Part shown: positions 36,624 to 45,923 of the stretch, piece by piece
How the letters are laid out: each line of letters starts with the position of its first letter
Numbering within the stretch: the stretch's first letter is position 1
Assembly (NCBI GenBank): GCA_963676385.2
Contig: CAXXMM010000014.1
Location: forward strand, 248,001-312,000
Direction of reading: 5' to 3'
DNA length: 64,000 nt
Origin: UBA1422 sp963676385
GTDB taxonomy: Bacteria; Bacillota; Clostridia; Peptostreptococcales; Anaerovoracaceae
The notes under the pieces: generated by a model
What the model saw: only the letters and a program-made list of their open reading frames with translations
Told to the model about the DNA's origin: nothing
Databases searched by the model: none
Position numbers and translations under genes: made by a program

Positions 36624-37844
36624 ATGCAAAGCGCCAGAAGAGATGACTTTAAGGTATTGCTTTTTGCCAGTGATATCAATGTATATAGTGTTGCCAGAGC
36701 CTTTCATGAGGCTTTTGGCATTGTGGTAGATGCCTTTGGGAAGGCGGATTCGGGTCCTTGTATTGGCAGTATAATCGTCCGATATGCATATCACCCAGCG
36801 GCAGACACTCAGGAAATATTTTTGCAGAAGGTTTTAAAATTTGCCCAACAATATCAGGACAAAAAAGTGATCGTGCTGGGTTGCGGGGATAACTACTTGG
36901 AATTAATCAGCGAAAATAAGCCTAATTACCCGGAAAATGTGATTGCTCCCTATATTGATATTGACTTTTTGCATACCTTGATTCATAAAGAAAAATTTTA
37001 TGAACTGTGTGAACAGTATGGGGTGGATTATCCGACAACCTTTATTCATCGACCAAAGATGACCCTGACGCCGACATTGCCTTTTGACGCCCCTTATATA
37101 TTAAAACCATCCAATGGTGTTGAATACTGGCAACATCCTTTCCCAGGGCAAAACAAAGCGTTTAAGGCCAACACCTATGAGGAGATGCAGCGAATATTAC
37201 GGGATGTGTATGATTCCGGGTACACCGACTCTATGATTATTCAGGATTTTATTCCTGGAGATGACACGTTTATGAGGGTTCTGACAAACTATTCTGACCA
37301 AGACGCAAAGGTAAAAATGATGTGTTTGGGACATGTGCTTTTGGAAGAGCATACCCCCCATGGAATTGGAAATCATGCAGTAATCATTACAGAACCGGAT
37401 TTGACTTTCACGGATTCGATTAAAGGTTTATTAGAAAAAATCGGTTATGTGGGTTTTTCTAATTTGGACATAAAATATGATCAACGGGATGGGAAATACA
37501 AGGTTTTTGAAATCAATCCCAGACAGGGAAGAAGTAATTTTTATGTTACCGGTTCCGGTTGCAACATTGCTGAACTTTTAGTCAAGGATTTGATTGATGG
37601 TGAGCCATTGGCATATCAGTCTGTGGAGACGGAAAACCTTTGGTTGGTGATACCTCGCAGAGTTGCCTTTCGATATATTAAGCCAAAACAGTACAAAGCA
37701 AAGATGAAAGAATTAATCGCAGCAGGAAAAGTAGTGAACCCATTAGTATATCAACCGGACATGGGATTGGGTCGGAGTTTTCGAACATTCAAATCCATTA
37801 TGAGCCACTACGCGAAATTTAAGAAATATATGGGGAACCAATGA
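36624..37844 (+). CDS. D-aspartate ligase, Aslfm-type ATP-grasp
   Basis: 406 aa from the ATG at 36624 with a TTGGAGG site; an in-frame ATG 11 codons earlier lacks one. It resembles Enterococcus faecium Aslfm along its length: LGCGDNYLELIS, APYIDIDFLHTLIHKEKFYELC, MIIQDFIPGDDTFMRVL, VKMMCLGHVLLEEHTP and the ATP-grasp Mg-binding segment KVFEINPRQGRSNF. Aslfm joins beta-activated D-aspartate to the lysine side chain of the peptidoglycan precursor. The stop overlaps the start of an Asp/Glu racemase by 4 nt, which would supply D-Asp, and a MurE ligase follows. Confidence 0.85.
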   Translation: MQSARRDDFKVLLFASDINVYSVARAFHEAFGIVVDAFGKADSGPCIGSIIVRYAYHPAADTQEIFLQKVLKFAQQYQDKKVIVLGCGDNYLELISENKPNYPENVIAPYIDIDFLHTLIHKEKFYELCEQYGVDYPTTFIHRPKMTLTPTLPFDAPYILKPSNGVEYWQHPFPGQNKAFKANTYEEMQRILRDVYDSGYTDSMIIQDFIPGDDTFMRVLTNYSDQDAKVKMMCLGHVLLEEHTPHGIGNHAVIITEPDLTFTDSIKGLLEKIGYVGFSNLDIKYDQRDGKYKVFEINPRQGRSNFYVTGSGCNIAELLVKDLIDGEPLAYQSVETENLWLVIPRRVAFRYIKPKQYKAKMKELIAAGKVVNPLVYQPDMGLGRSFRTFKSIMSHYAKFKKYMGNQ

Positions 37845-38548
37845 ATAAAGATGAAGGAAAAATCTTAGGGATTATAGGTGGAATGGGCCCACTGGCAACC
37901 AATGTCTTTTATCAGATGATTATTGATTTGACACCTGCCAGTAAAGATCAAGATCATATTAATATGATTATTTTAAACCATGCGACAATGCCGGACAGGA
38001 CAGAAGCTATTCAATCCGGTGATTTGACAATTCTCAAGGAAAAACTGTTGGAGGATGCTACTTATTTACAAGCCAGTGGGGCAGCTTGTATTGCAATACC
38101 ATGCAACACCTCTCATGTGGTAATGGATGAGATTCAAAAAGAACTTTCGATTCCCATTGTCAATATGGTACGGGAAACCGCAGATCATTTAATAACGGAT
38201 TGCCGGTGCTTACACGAAAAAGTAGGTATCATGGCCACAGACGGAACCATTTCTGCCGGTATTTTTCAACGAGAGTTAGAAAAAAAGGGGATGATCCCCG
38301 TCATACCCACTTCTCTGGACCAAAATATACTAATGCACATTATTTATGATGGAGTGAAGGCTGGAGGGAAGGTGAATCCCGAGGATGTATACCAAGTCGT
38401 AAACGGACTACAAAATGCAGGTTGTAAACAGATCGTTCTGGCATGTACGGAACTGTCTTGTTTGACCAAAAACTTTTTCATATCAGACGTTTTTGTTGAT
38501 GCAATGGAAATCTTAGCCAGAAAGGTAATCACAATATGCAAAGGATAA
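37841..38548 (+). CDS. Aspartate/glutamate racemase family protein, probable aspartate racemase
   Basis: 235 aa, overlapping the ligase stop (ATGA). Signatures of the family: GIIGGMGPLATNVFYQMI at the N-terminus, CIAIPCNTSH near residue 85 and LACTELSCL near residue 204, giving the two catalytic cysteines. It differs from MurI, which is encoded separately at 45.1 kb, so glutamate racemisation is already covered. Position next to a D-aspartate ligase argues for L-Asp/D-Asp interconversion. It overlaps the MurE-type gene by 13 nt. Confidence 0.88.
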   Translation: MNKDEGKILGIIGGMGPLATNVFYQMIIDLTPASKDQDHINMIILNHATMPDRTEAIQSGDLTILKEKLLEDATYLQASGAACIAIPCNTSHVVMDEIQKELSIPIVNMVRETADHLITDCRCLHEKVGIMATDGTISAGIFQRELEKKGMIPVIPTSLDQNILMHIIYDGVKAGGKVNPEDVYQVVNGLQNAGCKQIVLACTELSCLTKNFFISDVFVDAMEILARKVITICKG

Positions 38549-40065
38549 TTCATACATTAAATGAATATATGGATGCACTGAATCGCGAGGGACTTTTGGT
38601 GGAAGCCAGAGGAATGGATGGAAGCCTGGAGAAAGATGTTGAGTTGGTCACCTATGATTCCAGAAAAGTTGTGCCGGGAACCTTGTATTTTTGTAAAGGG
38701 TTTCATTTTGACGTGAAGTATTTGAAAGAAGCCTTGGAAAAGGGAGCGCTTGGGTATATTAGCCAAAAGATAGAATTGGATGATTTGCTTGACCAAATCC
38801 CGGCTATTATTGTGTCGGATATCCGCAAAGCCATGGCTGTTGCGGCAAATCTTTATTTTAATCAAGCGTGGAAAAACTTTACCTTAGTTGGTATCACCGG
38901 CTCTAAAGGTAAATCCACGACGGCTTTTTTTACTAGAGATATTTTGGATGATTATTTGTCAGCAGAGAGTTTGCCACCTTGTGGAATATTGTCCAGCATT
39001 GAGAATTTCGACGGATTAGTAAAAGAAGATGAATCCTTGAACACAACCAAAGAAGCCTTTCCCCTGCATCAGCATTTTCAAAATGGCGCAGATAGTGGCA
39101 TAAAATATATGGTTACAGAAGTTTCCAGCCAAGGGCTGAAATATCATCGCACAATGGGTGTCATGTATGATGTGGGGGTCTTCATGAATATTGGGAGGGA
39201 TCATATCAGTCCTGCTGAACATTCGGATTTGGAAGATTATATTTCTTCCAAAGAGCAGCTTTTTAATCAGTGCAAAGTGGCCTGTATTCATATGGATACT
39301 CCTTACTCTAATCGATTTCTCAAAGTTGCCCAAAACAGTGAGACCGTAGAAAAAATTGTCACCTTCGGTATGGAACCGGGAAGCGATATTCAAGGATATG
39401 ATGTAAAAACTTCCCTGGATGGAATTACATTTCGAGCCACTGGACCGGATTTTGATGAAAGTTTTGCCATTGGCCTTACAGGCATGTTTAATGTGACCAA
39501 TGCCTTGGCGGCCATTTCAATTTGCCATTATCTTGGCATACCTATGGAGTATATTAAATCCGGCCTGTATCGAAGTCGCGTTAGTGGAAGGATGGAGTTG
39601 TTTTACAACGCTTCCCATACCAAATTTGTCATTATGGATTATGCCCATACTTTTGATAGTTTTACCTTGTTGCTTCAATCAACAAAAGCAGATTACCCTG
39701 GTAAAAAGCTATTCATTGTGTTTGGTTGCCCTGGAAATAAGGCTGAAAGTCGTCGTAAAGATTTGCCGGAGGCTGCAGCACCGTACGTAGACAAAATGTT
39801 TCTCACCATGGAAGACCCTGGGGAGGAATCGGTGGAAGACATTTGTAATGAAATTGCAAAACACGCCAAGAAGGCCGGATCTGACTATGTGATTATTTTG
39901 GATCGGGTTATGGCTATTCAGCAAGCAATTTGGGAAGCTGACGAAAATACAATTGTGTTGGTTACTGCCAAAGGGTGGGAAACCAGACATCGAATTGGTA
40001 CCGAATATGTGAAAACCGTTTCTGACGGCGAGACCGTTGTCGAAACTTTAAAACAATACGATTAA
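38536..40065 (+). CDS. murE: MurE-type UDP-MurNAc-dipeptide ligase, non-DAP specificity
   Basis: 509 aa. Mur ligase domains are visible: the P-loop TGSKGKST at residues 121-128, EVSSQ at 195-199, the central NVTNALAAI segment, DYAHTFDS and the C-terminal domain. The position of the meso-DAP recognition motif DNPR is EDPG at 426-429. EVSSQ and the Lys in the P-loop are also features I associate with L-lysine-adding MurE. It therefore probably adds L-Lys (or another diamino acid) to UDP-MurNAc-L-Ala-D-Glu. It is translationally coupled to the racemase. A second, canonical murE may exist elsewhere. Confidence 0.85.
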   Translation: MQRIIHTLNEYMDALNREGLLVEARGMDGSLEKDVELVTYDSRKVVPGTLYFCKGFHFDVKYLKEALEKGALGYISQKIELDDLLDQIPAIIVSDIRKAMAVAANLYFNQAWKNFTLVGITGSKGKSTTAFFTRDILDDYLSAESLPPCGILSSIENFDGLVKEDESLNTTKEAFPLHQHFQNGADSGIKYMVTEVSSQGLKYHRTMGVMYDVGVFMNIGRDHISPAEHSDLEDYISSKEQLFNQCKVACIHMDTPYSNRFLKVAQNSETVEKIVTFGMEPGSDIQGYDVKTSLDGITFRATGPDFDESFAIGLTGMFNVTNALAAISICHYLGIPMEYIKSGLYRSRVSGRMELFYNASHTKFVIMDYAHTFDSFTLLLQSTKADYPGKKLFIVFGCPGNKAESRRKDLPEAAAPYVDKMFLTMEDPGEESVEDICNEIAKHAKKAGSDYVIILDRVMAIQQAIWEADENTIVLVTAKGWETRHRIGTEYVKTVSDGETVVETLKQYD

Positions 40066-40083
40066 TATGTTATGGAGGAAAAA

Positions 40084-41484
40084 ATGACCAAGAAATTAAA
40101 AATTACTGAAACCGTTCTGCGAGATGGCCATCAATCCCTTATTGCCACCAGAATGACTACCGCTGAAATGTTACCAATTCTGGAAGCAATGGATGATGTT
40201 GGATATCACTCGCTGGAAATGTGGGGCGGAGCTACTTATGATGCATGTCTCCGTTTCTTGGATGAAGATCCATGGGATCGTCTCCGTGCTATTCGTAAAC
40301 TGGTGAAAAAAACCAACCTTCAAATGTTGTTGAGAGGCCAAAATCTGTTGGGTTACAAGCATTATGCAGATGATGTTGTGGATGAATTTGTGAACAAAGC
40401 AGTGGGCAACGGCATTGATATTATCCGTATTTTCGATGCTTTAAATGACACAAGAAATCTGGAAGCCGCAATTAAAGCAACAAAAAAATATGGAGCTCAT
40501 GCCCAAGGTTGCGTTTCCTATACTATAAGCCCGGTACATACCAATGATATGTTCGTTCAACTGGGAAAGGAAATTGAGCAAATGGGTGCAGACTCTTTCT
40601 GCATTAAAGATATGGCTGGATTATTGGATCCCTATGGCACTTATGAAATGGTAAAAGAACTGAAAGAAAAGCTGACCATTCCTGTTGAATTGCATACCCA
40701 TGCAACCAGTGGACTGGGAAGTATGACTTATATGAAGGCCGCTGAGGCGGGGGTGGATATTATTGATACAGCGATTTCTCCTTTTGCAGAAGGCACCTCT
40801 CAACCTCCAACAGAACCTTTGGTGGCAGCCTTTAAAGGAACACCGTGGGATACTGGATTGGATTTGGCAAAATTAGACAAGGTGACAGAACATTTTAAAC
40901 CCATTCGTGAAAAATATATTGCAAGTGGTTTACTGGACCCGAAACTGATGGGGGTGGACATCAACACCTTGCTTTATCAAGTTCCCGGCGGAATGCTCTC
41001 AAATTTGGTTTCTCAGTTAAAGGAATCCAATGCTATGGACAAGTTCGAGGAAGTATTAAAGGAAGTCCCGCGGGTGAGGGAAGACTTCGGTTATCCTCCC
41101 CTTGTTACGCCTTCCAGCCAAATTGTTGGCACCCAGGCCGTATTAAACGTGGTAATGGGTGAACGATATAAGATGGTTCCCAACGAAGCCAGACAGTTGG
41201 TCAAAGGCATGTATGGCAAGACAACGGTTCCTATTAAGGAAGAAATTGTGAAGAAAATTTTGGGAGATGAAAAACAAATTACTTGCAGACCGGCAGATTT
41301 GTTGCCACCGGAATTGGCTCAGGCAAAAAAAGATGCTGCTCAATATATGCAGCAAGAAGAAGATATCCTGACTCAAGCTTTCTTCCCCAAGCCGGCAGAA
41401 GCCTTTTTCAAAAGAAGATTGGAGAAGCAGGAAAAATTAGATTTGAACCTTTTACAAGAAGAAGATTCAGTCTATCCGGTTTAA
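40084..41484 (+). CDS. Carboxyltransferase subunit, oxaloacetate decarboxylase alpha / transcarboxylase 5S type
   Basis: 466 aa from the ATG at 40084 behind ATGGAGGAAA. An HMGL-like TIM barrel (residues about 1-300) starts ITETVLRDGHQSLIATRMT, with KDMAGLLDPY near 182 and the metal ligands VELHTHATSGLG near 202. A PYC/OADA domain follows. There is no C-terminal biotinyl (AMKM-type) domain, so it needs a separate biotin carrier; none is in the window. It would interconvert oxaloacetate or pyruvate with carboxybiotin. It follows murE by 18 nt, and its 3' end overlaps the convergent pseudouridine synthase gene by 18 nt. Confidence 0.88.
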   Translation: MTKKLKITETVLRDGHQSLIATRMTTAEMLPILEAMDDVGYHSLEMWGGATYDACLRFLDEDPWDRLRAIRKLVKKTNLQMLLRGQNLLGYKHYADDVVDEFVNKAVGNGIDIIRIFDALNDTRNLEAAIKATKKYGAHAQGCVSYTISPVHTNDMFVQLGKEIEQMGADSFCIKDMAGLLDPYGTYEMVKELKEKLTIPVELHTHATSGLGSMTYMKAAEAGVDIIDTAISPFAEGTSQPPTEPLVAAFKGTPWDTGLDLAKLDKVTEHFKPIREKYIASGLLDPKLMGVDINTLLYQVPGGMLSNLVSQLKESNAMDKFEEVLKEVPRVREDFGYPPLVTPSSQIVGTQAVLNVVMGERYKMVPNEARQLVKGMYGKTTVPIKEEIVKKILGDEKQITCRPADLLPPELAQAKKDAAQYMQQEEDILTQAFFPKPAEAFFKRRLEKQEKLDLNLLQEEDSVYPV

Positions 41485-42366
41485 TAACTGAAGCATATCC
41501 AAGGGCATGGGGGCCTCTAGATTTAGAGGGATGCCGGTCATTGGATGAAGGAAAGACAGGTGTTCCGCATGGAGGGCCTGTCTTTTTATGAGAAGAGGCT
41601 CTTCGCAACCATACAAGGTATCTCCTACAATTGGATAGCCTAAATGGGACAAATGCACACGAATTTGATGGGTACGACCGGTTTCTAAGGTGAGCTCCAT
41701 CAGGGTATAACCGGATGAAAATCGTTTTACCACCTGGAAATGTGTGATAGAAGGGTGTCCCCCCGGTACAACGCCACGTTGGACTTGGTCCGGATCCGGT
41801 CTGCCTAATGGTTCGTTAATTGTACCTTCATCTTCGGGAAAAATTCCCTTTATGACAGCCAAATACTTTTTGACAACCCCGCCGGACTTCATTTGCTTCA
41901 CAAAACCATCCTGTGCATGGGAGTTCTTTCCTAAGACAAGAAGACCGGACGTGTCTCGATCCAGACGGTTAATAAACCGAATTTTAAAGGATTGTTGGGT
42001 GTCCAACATATACTGGGTAACCCCATTGGCAATTGTGTGGTCAGGATGTCCGTTGGTAGGGTGAACAACCACGCCCGGCTGTTTATTGATGACCAATAAA
42101 TCCTCGTCTTCAAATATTGGGACAATAGAGATGGGCTCAGGTGGAAAATAACTGATTTCATCAGGAATAGAAATGGCTAGCTTATCCCCACATTTTGGTA
42201 CAAACCATGGGTTGACAGGTTCACCGTTTAAGGTAACTCCTTGGTGTTTTTTGATTTTTGTTCGCAATCTAGATGAAAAGTTAAATTTATGTCGAAGGAG
42301 CTCCTTCACTTGGAGCTCCTTGCGTTCGTCTTCTTGCGTAACCATATAGGTAAATTTATCTTTCAT
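41467..42366 (-). CDS. RluA-family 23S rRNA/tRNA pseudouridine synthase
   Basis: 299 aa from the ATG at 42366 with an AGAAGGA site; a longer in-frame start at 42429 overlaps nadK. An S4-like N-terminal region (residues about 10-60) precedes the catalytic domain with RLDRDTSGLLVLGKN near 125, holding the catalytic aspartate, and GRTHQIRVHLSHLGYPIVGD near 230. The exact uridine target cannot be read from the sequence. It is last in a minus-strand pepF-nadK-rlu run. Confidence 0.9.
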   Translation of the reverse strand: MKDKFTYMVTQEDERKELQVKELLRHKFNFSSRLRTKIKKHQGVTLNGEPVNPWFVPKCGDKLAISIPDEISYFPPEPISIVPIFEDEDLLVINKQPGVVVHPTNGHPDHTIANGVTQYMLDTQQSFKIRFINRLDRDTSGLLVLGKNSHAQDGFVKQMKSGGVVKKYLAVIKGIFPEDEGTINEPLGRPDPDQVQRGVVPGGHPSITHFQVVKRFSSGYTLMELTLETGRTHQIRVHLSHLGYPIVGDTLYGCEEPLLIKRQALHAEHLSFLHPMTGIPLNLEAPMPLDMLQLLNRID

Positions 42367-42398
42367 AATATCCTTCTGTGAAAATTGATAAAACCTGT

Positions 42399-43202
42399 TT
42401 ATAAAAACTTGGTTTTCACTTTGTTCCAAAAATCGTAGGTTTCAAACCGCAACAAGTTCACTGAAGTTTGAGAAAACTCCACTTTAATCAAATCAACATT
42501 TTGATAATGGGTGACGATCCCGTCGTTGATAATACAGGTGCTGTCGTCCTTTGTGTATTCCGGAACGATTTCAAGCGACATATCACATGGAAGTAAAATG
42601 CTGGAAGTAAAAGAACGATAAGCAGTGGTGTTCATGGGTGCAATGGGGGTAACCTGAAGTAATTTTAATCTTGGATCCACAATGGCCCCACCCAAGGAGT
42701 AGTTATATGCAGTACTGCCGGCAGGGGATGCAACCATGACCCCATCTCCGGAGAACCGCTCAATAAAACTACCACCAATGGAAATATTCAGATGAGCGGA
42801 AAAAGAGTTGCTGCCTTTCACCACAATCTCGTTAAGACCTCTATGAAGGTGTACGTTGCCATTTTCATGGACATGAGCCTTTACAGTTGCCAAAGGTTGT
42901 AATTGGTATTTTCCTTCTTTATAGTTGAATATAAACTCATCCAGTTGATTGGGATGAATCTCCTGAAAAAAGCCAAGATGCCCGGTATTAATGCCAATGA
43001 TAGGCACTTTAGGAAAATCATATTGATGAATGCTTTCCAACGTGGTGCCATCCCCGCCAATGCATACTAAGAGTTCGGCATCAGGAGAGAATTCCTTGGG
43101 AACGTAAAACCCGCTGGCTTCCAGTTTCTTTTTCAACAAAGATTGGGTTTCTGTGGATACTTGTGTACCATTTGTATAGATACATATAATTCGCTTATTC
43201 AT
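42399..43202 (-). CDS. nadK: NAD kinase
   Basis: 267 aa. The GGDGT motif (CIGGDGTTLE near residue 50), NTGHLGFFQE near 75 and SPAGSTAYNYSLGG near 160 identify NadK, which phosphorylates NAD+ to NADP+. It begins 9 nt after pepF and ends 33 nt before the pseudouridine synthase start, so they are probably co-transcribed. Confidence 0.95.
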   Translation of the reverse strand: MNKRIICIYTNGTQVSTETQSLLKKKLEASGFYVPKEFSPDAELLVCIGGDGTTLESIHQYDFPKVPIIGINTGHLGFFQEIHPNQLDEFIFNYKEGKYQLQPLATVKAHVHENGNVHLHRGLNEIVVKGSNSFSAHLNISIGGSFIERFSGDGVMVASPAGSTAYNYSLGGAIVDPRLKLLQVTPIAPMNTTAYRSFTSSILLPCDMSLEIVPEYTKDDSTCIINDGIVTHYQNVDLIKVEFSQTSVNLLRFETYDFWNKVKTKFL

Positions 43203-43211
43203 AGCACTATC

Positions 43212-45008
43212 TTACACCAGCCTCTCAAATTCATCAACAAGGTTTTCAAACACTGTCATTGCACTTTCAATGGGCGCAGCACGACTCATATCAATACCGG
43301 CAATTTTCAGTAGCTCAATGGGATCATCGGATTCTCCGGTTTTTAGGAATTCAATGTACCGATCCTTCGCCTTGGACCCTTCATGTAAGATGCCATCAGA
43401 CAACGCTGCCGCTGCGGCATAACCTGTCGCGTATTTATAAACATAAAACCCACGGTAAAAGTGGGGGATACGAGACCACTCATATTGAATATAGTCATCT
43501 GATTCTAAGGCCGGTCCAAAATACTTCCTATTTAACTTTTCATATTCAGAAGATAACCATTGGGCGGTCAGTGCACCGCCTTCTTCAACAGTTTGGTGGG
43601 TCAGTTGCTCAAATTCCGCAAACATGGTTTGGCGAAACAGTGTGGTGCGAAAACTCTCAATGTGCATATTTAACAGATATTTTCGCATTTGGGGGTCGGT
43701 TTCTTTCTTGAGCAAATCCTTCATTAATAAGTTTTCGTTTACCGTGGAAGCAACCTCTGCCGTAAAAATAGAATGACCGCCATACACGAAAGGTTGATTG
43801 GCTCTGGTAAAATAAGAATGCATGGAATGACCCATTTCATGAATCAGTGTAAACACGTCTTTTAGCGTATTGGTATAGTTCATTAGGATGTATGGTTTGC
43901 TGTCATAACTTCCAAAGCTATAAGCCCCACTGGTTTTCCCTTGATTTTCATAAATATCAATCCATCTTTGGGAAATTCCTTTTGCAACGCCAGACAAATA
44001 GGTTTCCCCAAGAGGAAATAAACTTTCTTCCATAATGGCACAAGCTTCCTCAAAAGTGACTTCTTTTTTGGGCAAAGTAACCAAGGGAACATACACATCG
44101 TACATTTGCAATTTATCTATACCTAGGGTTCTTTTTCGCAAATTCATGTATTTGTGAAGGGTAGGGAGACTGTCGTTAACTGTTGCAACTAAATTATCAT
44201 ATACCGCTTCCGGAACATTGTCCCCAGATAGGGCAGCGGCTCTGGAAGAAGGGTATTTTCGAATTCTCGATGAAACAACATCGGTTTTGGTGTTGTAGTT
44301 GTAGGAAGTGGCAAGGGTGTTGATCAAAGCTTGGTATGATTGGTACATGGACTCATAGGCGGCCTTGCGAACTTCACGATGAGGACTTTCCATAAATGTA
44401 ATATAGTTCCCATGGGTAAGGTCAACAAGGTCTCCATTTTCGTCATTGATTTTTTCAAATTTCAAATCTGCATTGTTAAGCATGGTAAAAATATCAGACG
44501 TGGCCGGCATAATTTCGCTGAGCTGGGCTAGCAAGTTTTCCTCAGGAAGGCTGAGTACATGTTCTTTTTGTCTAAATATACGAATCAATGCAAATCTGTA
44601 GATTTCCAAAGAAGGATTTTCTTCGATATAACCCAATATTTTTTCTTCAGAGCAGGCTAACAATTCAGGGGTGAAAAAGGACATGAGGGCACTTATTTTA
44701 GCCAGGCTTCCGTTGATTTTATCTGACATTCCTTGGTATTTTTCAGAAGTGTTGTCTTCGTCCCGTCTCATTCGTGCATAGACAAATGCTTTTTCAACGG
44801 TCTTCCAAATTTCATCACGCAATTTTAGAGAATCCAAAAGTTGATGACTACTTTCAGTTAGTGTGCCGGCATAGGTGGCAAAGATTTCTGCCTTCTCCAT
44901 TCCTCTCTGAATATCCAAATCCCATTGAGTTTCGTCGGGATACATGGCTTCAATATCCCATTTGTGCTGGGAATCAATTTCTGTTCGTTTCTTGAGTTTT
45001 TTGTCCAT
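43212..45008 (-). CDS. pepF: Oligoendopeptidase F (M3B metallopeptidase)
   Basis: 598 aa, full length. The zinc-binding HEMGHSMHSYF motif is near residue 390, with the downstream glutamate in the TAEVASTVNE segment. It lacks a signal peptide, so it is cytosolic and cleaves short peptides, fitting a peptide/amino-acid fermenting life. It is divergent from murI and leads the pepF-nadK-rlu run. Confidence 0.95.
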   Translation of the reverse strand: MDKKLKKRTEIDSQHKWDIEAMYPDETQWDLDIQRGMEKAEIFATYAGTLTESSHQLLDSLKLRDEIWKTVEKAFVYARMRRDEDNTSEKYQGMSDKINGSLAKISALMSFFTPELLACSEEKILGYIEENPSLEIYRFALIRIFRQKEHVLSLPEENLLAQLSEIMPATSDIFTMLNNADLKFEKINDENGDLVDLTHGNYITFMESPHREVRKAAYESMYQSYQALINTLATSYNYNTKTDVVSSRIRKYPSSRAAALSGDNVPEAVYDNLVATVNDSLPTLHKYMNLRKRTLGIDKLQMYDVYVPLVTLPKKEVTFEEACAIMEESLFPLGETYLSGVAKGISQRWIDIYENQGKTSGAYSFGSYDSKPYILMNYTNTLKDVFTLIHEMGHSMHSYFTRANQPFVYGGHSIFTAEVASTVNENLLMKDLLKKETDPQMRKYLLNMHIESFRTTLFRQTMFAEFEQLTHQTVEEGGALTAQWLSSEYEKLNRKYFGPALESDDYIQYEWSRIPHFYRGFYVYKYATGYAAAAALSDGILHEGSKAKDRYIEFLKTGESDDPIELLKIAGIDMSRAAPIESAMTVFENLVDEFERLV

Positions 45009-45025
45009 TGGCTTCCTCCATGATG

Positions 45026-45054
45026 TTTACATTGAGCGGTTCCTGATGTAGAAT
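45026..45054 (+). promoter_or_regulatory. Promoter of murI
   Basis: TTTACA (45026-45031), 17 nt, TAGAAT (45049-45054), 33 nt before the ATG. Confidence 0.6.
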
Positions 45055-45087
45055 ATATTATACCTCAAACTGAAAGGATATGAAACA

Positions 45088-45903
45088 ATGGACAATAGAC
45101 CCATCGGCTTTTTTGATTCCGGACTGGGCGGGTTAACCTGTATTTCGCCGCTAATGAAAAAACTCCCTCAAGAACGAATCATCTACTTTGGGGATACAGC
45201 ACGTACCCCATATGGGTCTAAGGCCGTATCAACGATTCGGACGTTCAGCACACAAATTGCAGACTTTTTAGTGAATCATAATGTAAAGATGATTGTTATT
45301 GCATGTAATACAGTTAGTGCGACCAGTCTGGGGCACCTTCGAAATCGTTATCCTAATATTCCAATTTTGGGAATCATTACTCCCGCAGCCCAAGCGGTGG
45401 CGGACAATTGCTCTCCGTCAGACCGGATTGGAGTCATTGGCACCAAAGTGACCATTGCCAGCCATACCTATAAAGATTTAATTGCATCTATGAATGGACA
45501 TTTAAATATATTTGAAACACCTTGCCCTGCATTTGTTCCTCTGATAGAAGAAGGAATCATCGACAATGACATTATGGACCTGACAATTCGACATTACCTG
45601 GATGATTTTATCCTGGAAAATCGGATAAACACCATGGTGTTAGGGTGCACCCACTACCCATTGATTCGACACAGTCTTGAGAGAATATATCCGGATTTGA
45701 GAATCATTAATCCTTCCGAAGAAATTGTGGACAGCATCTATGAAATCTTGGACGAAGGGGATATGTTGGCAAAGGATTCTACTGTGGAAAACATATTCTA
45801 TGCCAGTGATTTATCCGAAAATTTTGTCAGAATGATTGATCGAATCTTCAAGAATTCTGACGTGAAAGTTGAATTTAAGAATTTTGATATTGAGGAAGTT
45901 TAA
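45088..45903 (+). CDS. murI: Glutamate racemase
   Basis: 271 aa with a GAAAGGA site. It starts with IGFFDSGLGGLTC and has IACNTVSATSL near residue 72 and LGCTHYPLIRH near 187, which hold the two catalytic cysteines. It makes D-glutamate for peptidoglycan. It is distinct from the Asp-racemase-like gene at 37.8 kb. Confidence 0.95.
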   Translation: MDNRPIGFFDSGLGGLTCISPLMKKLPQERIIYFGDTARTPYGSKAVSTIRTFSTQIADFLVNHNVKMIVIACNTVSATSLGHLRNRYPNIPILGIITPAAQAVADNCSPSDRIGVIGTKVTIASHTYKDLIASMNGHLNIFETPCPAFVPLIEEGIIDNDIMDLTIRHYLDDFILENRINTMVLGCTHYPLIRHSLERIYPDLRIINPSEEIVDSIYEILDEGDMLAKDSTVENIFYASDLSENFVRMIDRIFKNSDVKVEFKNFDIEEV

Positions 45904-45923
45904 CAAGAAAAGGAGGTTACCCA

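Noticed and set aside
41467..41484. Overlapping convergent ends as an error
   Set aside because: An 18-nt overlap of two well-supported genes is common; both C-termini look normal.
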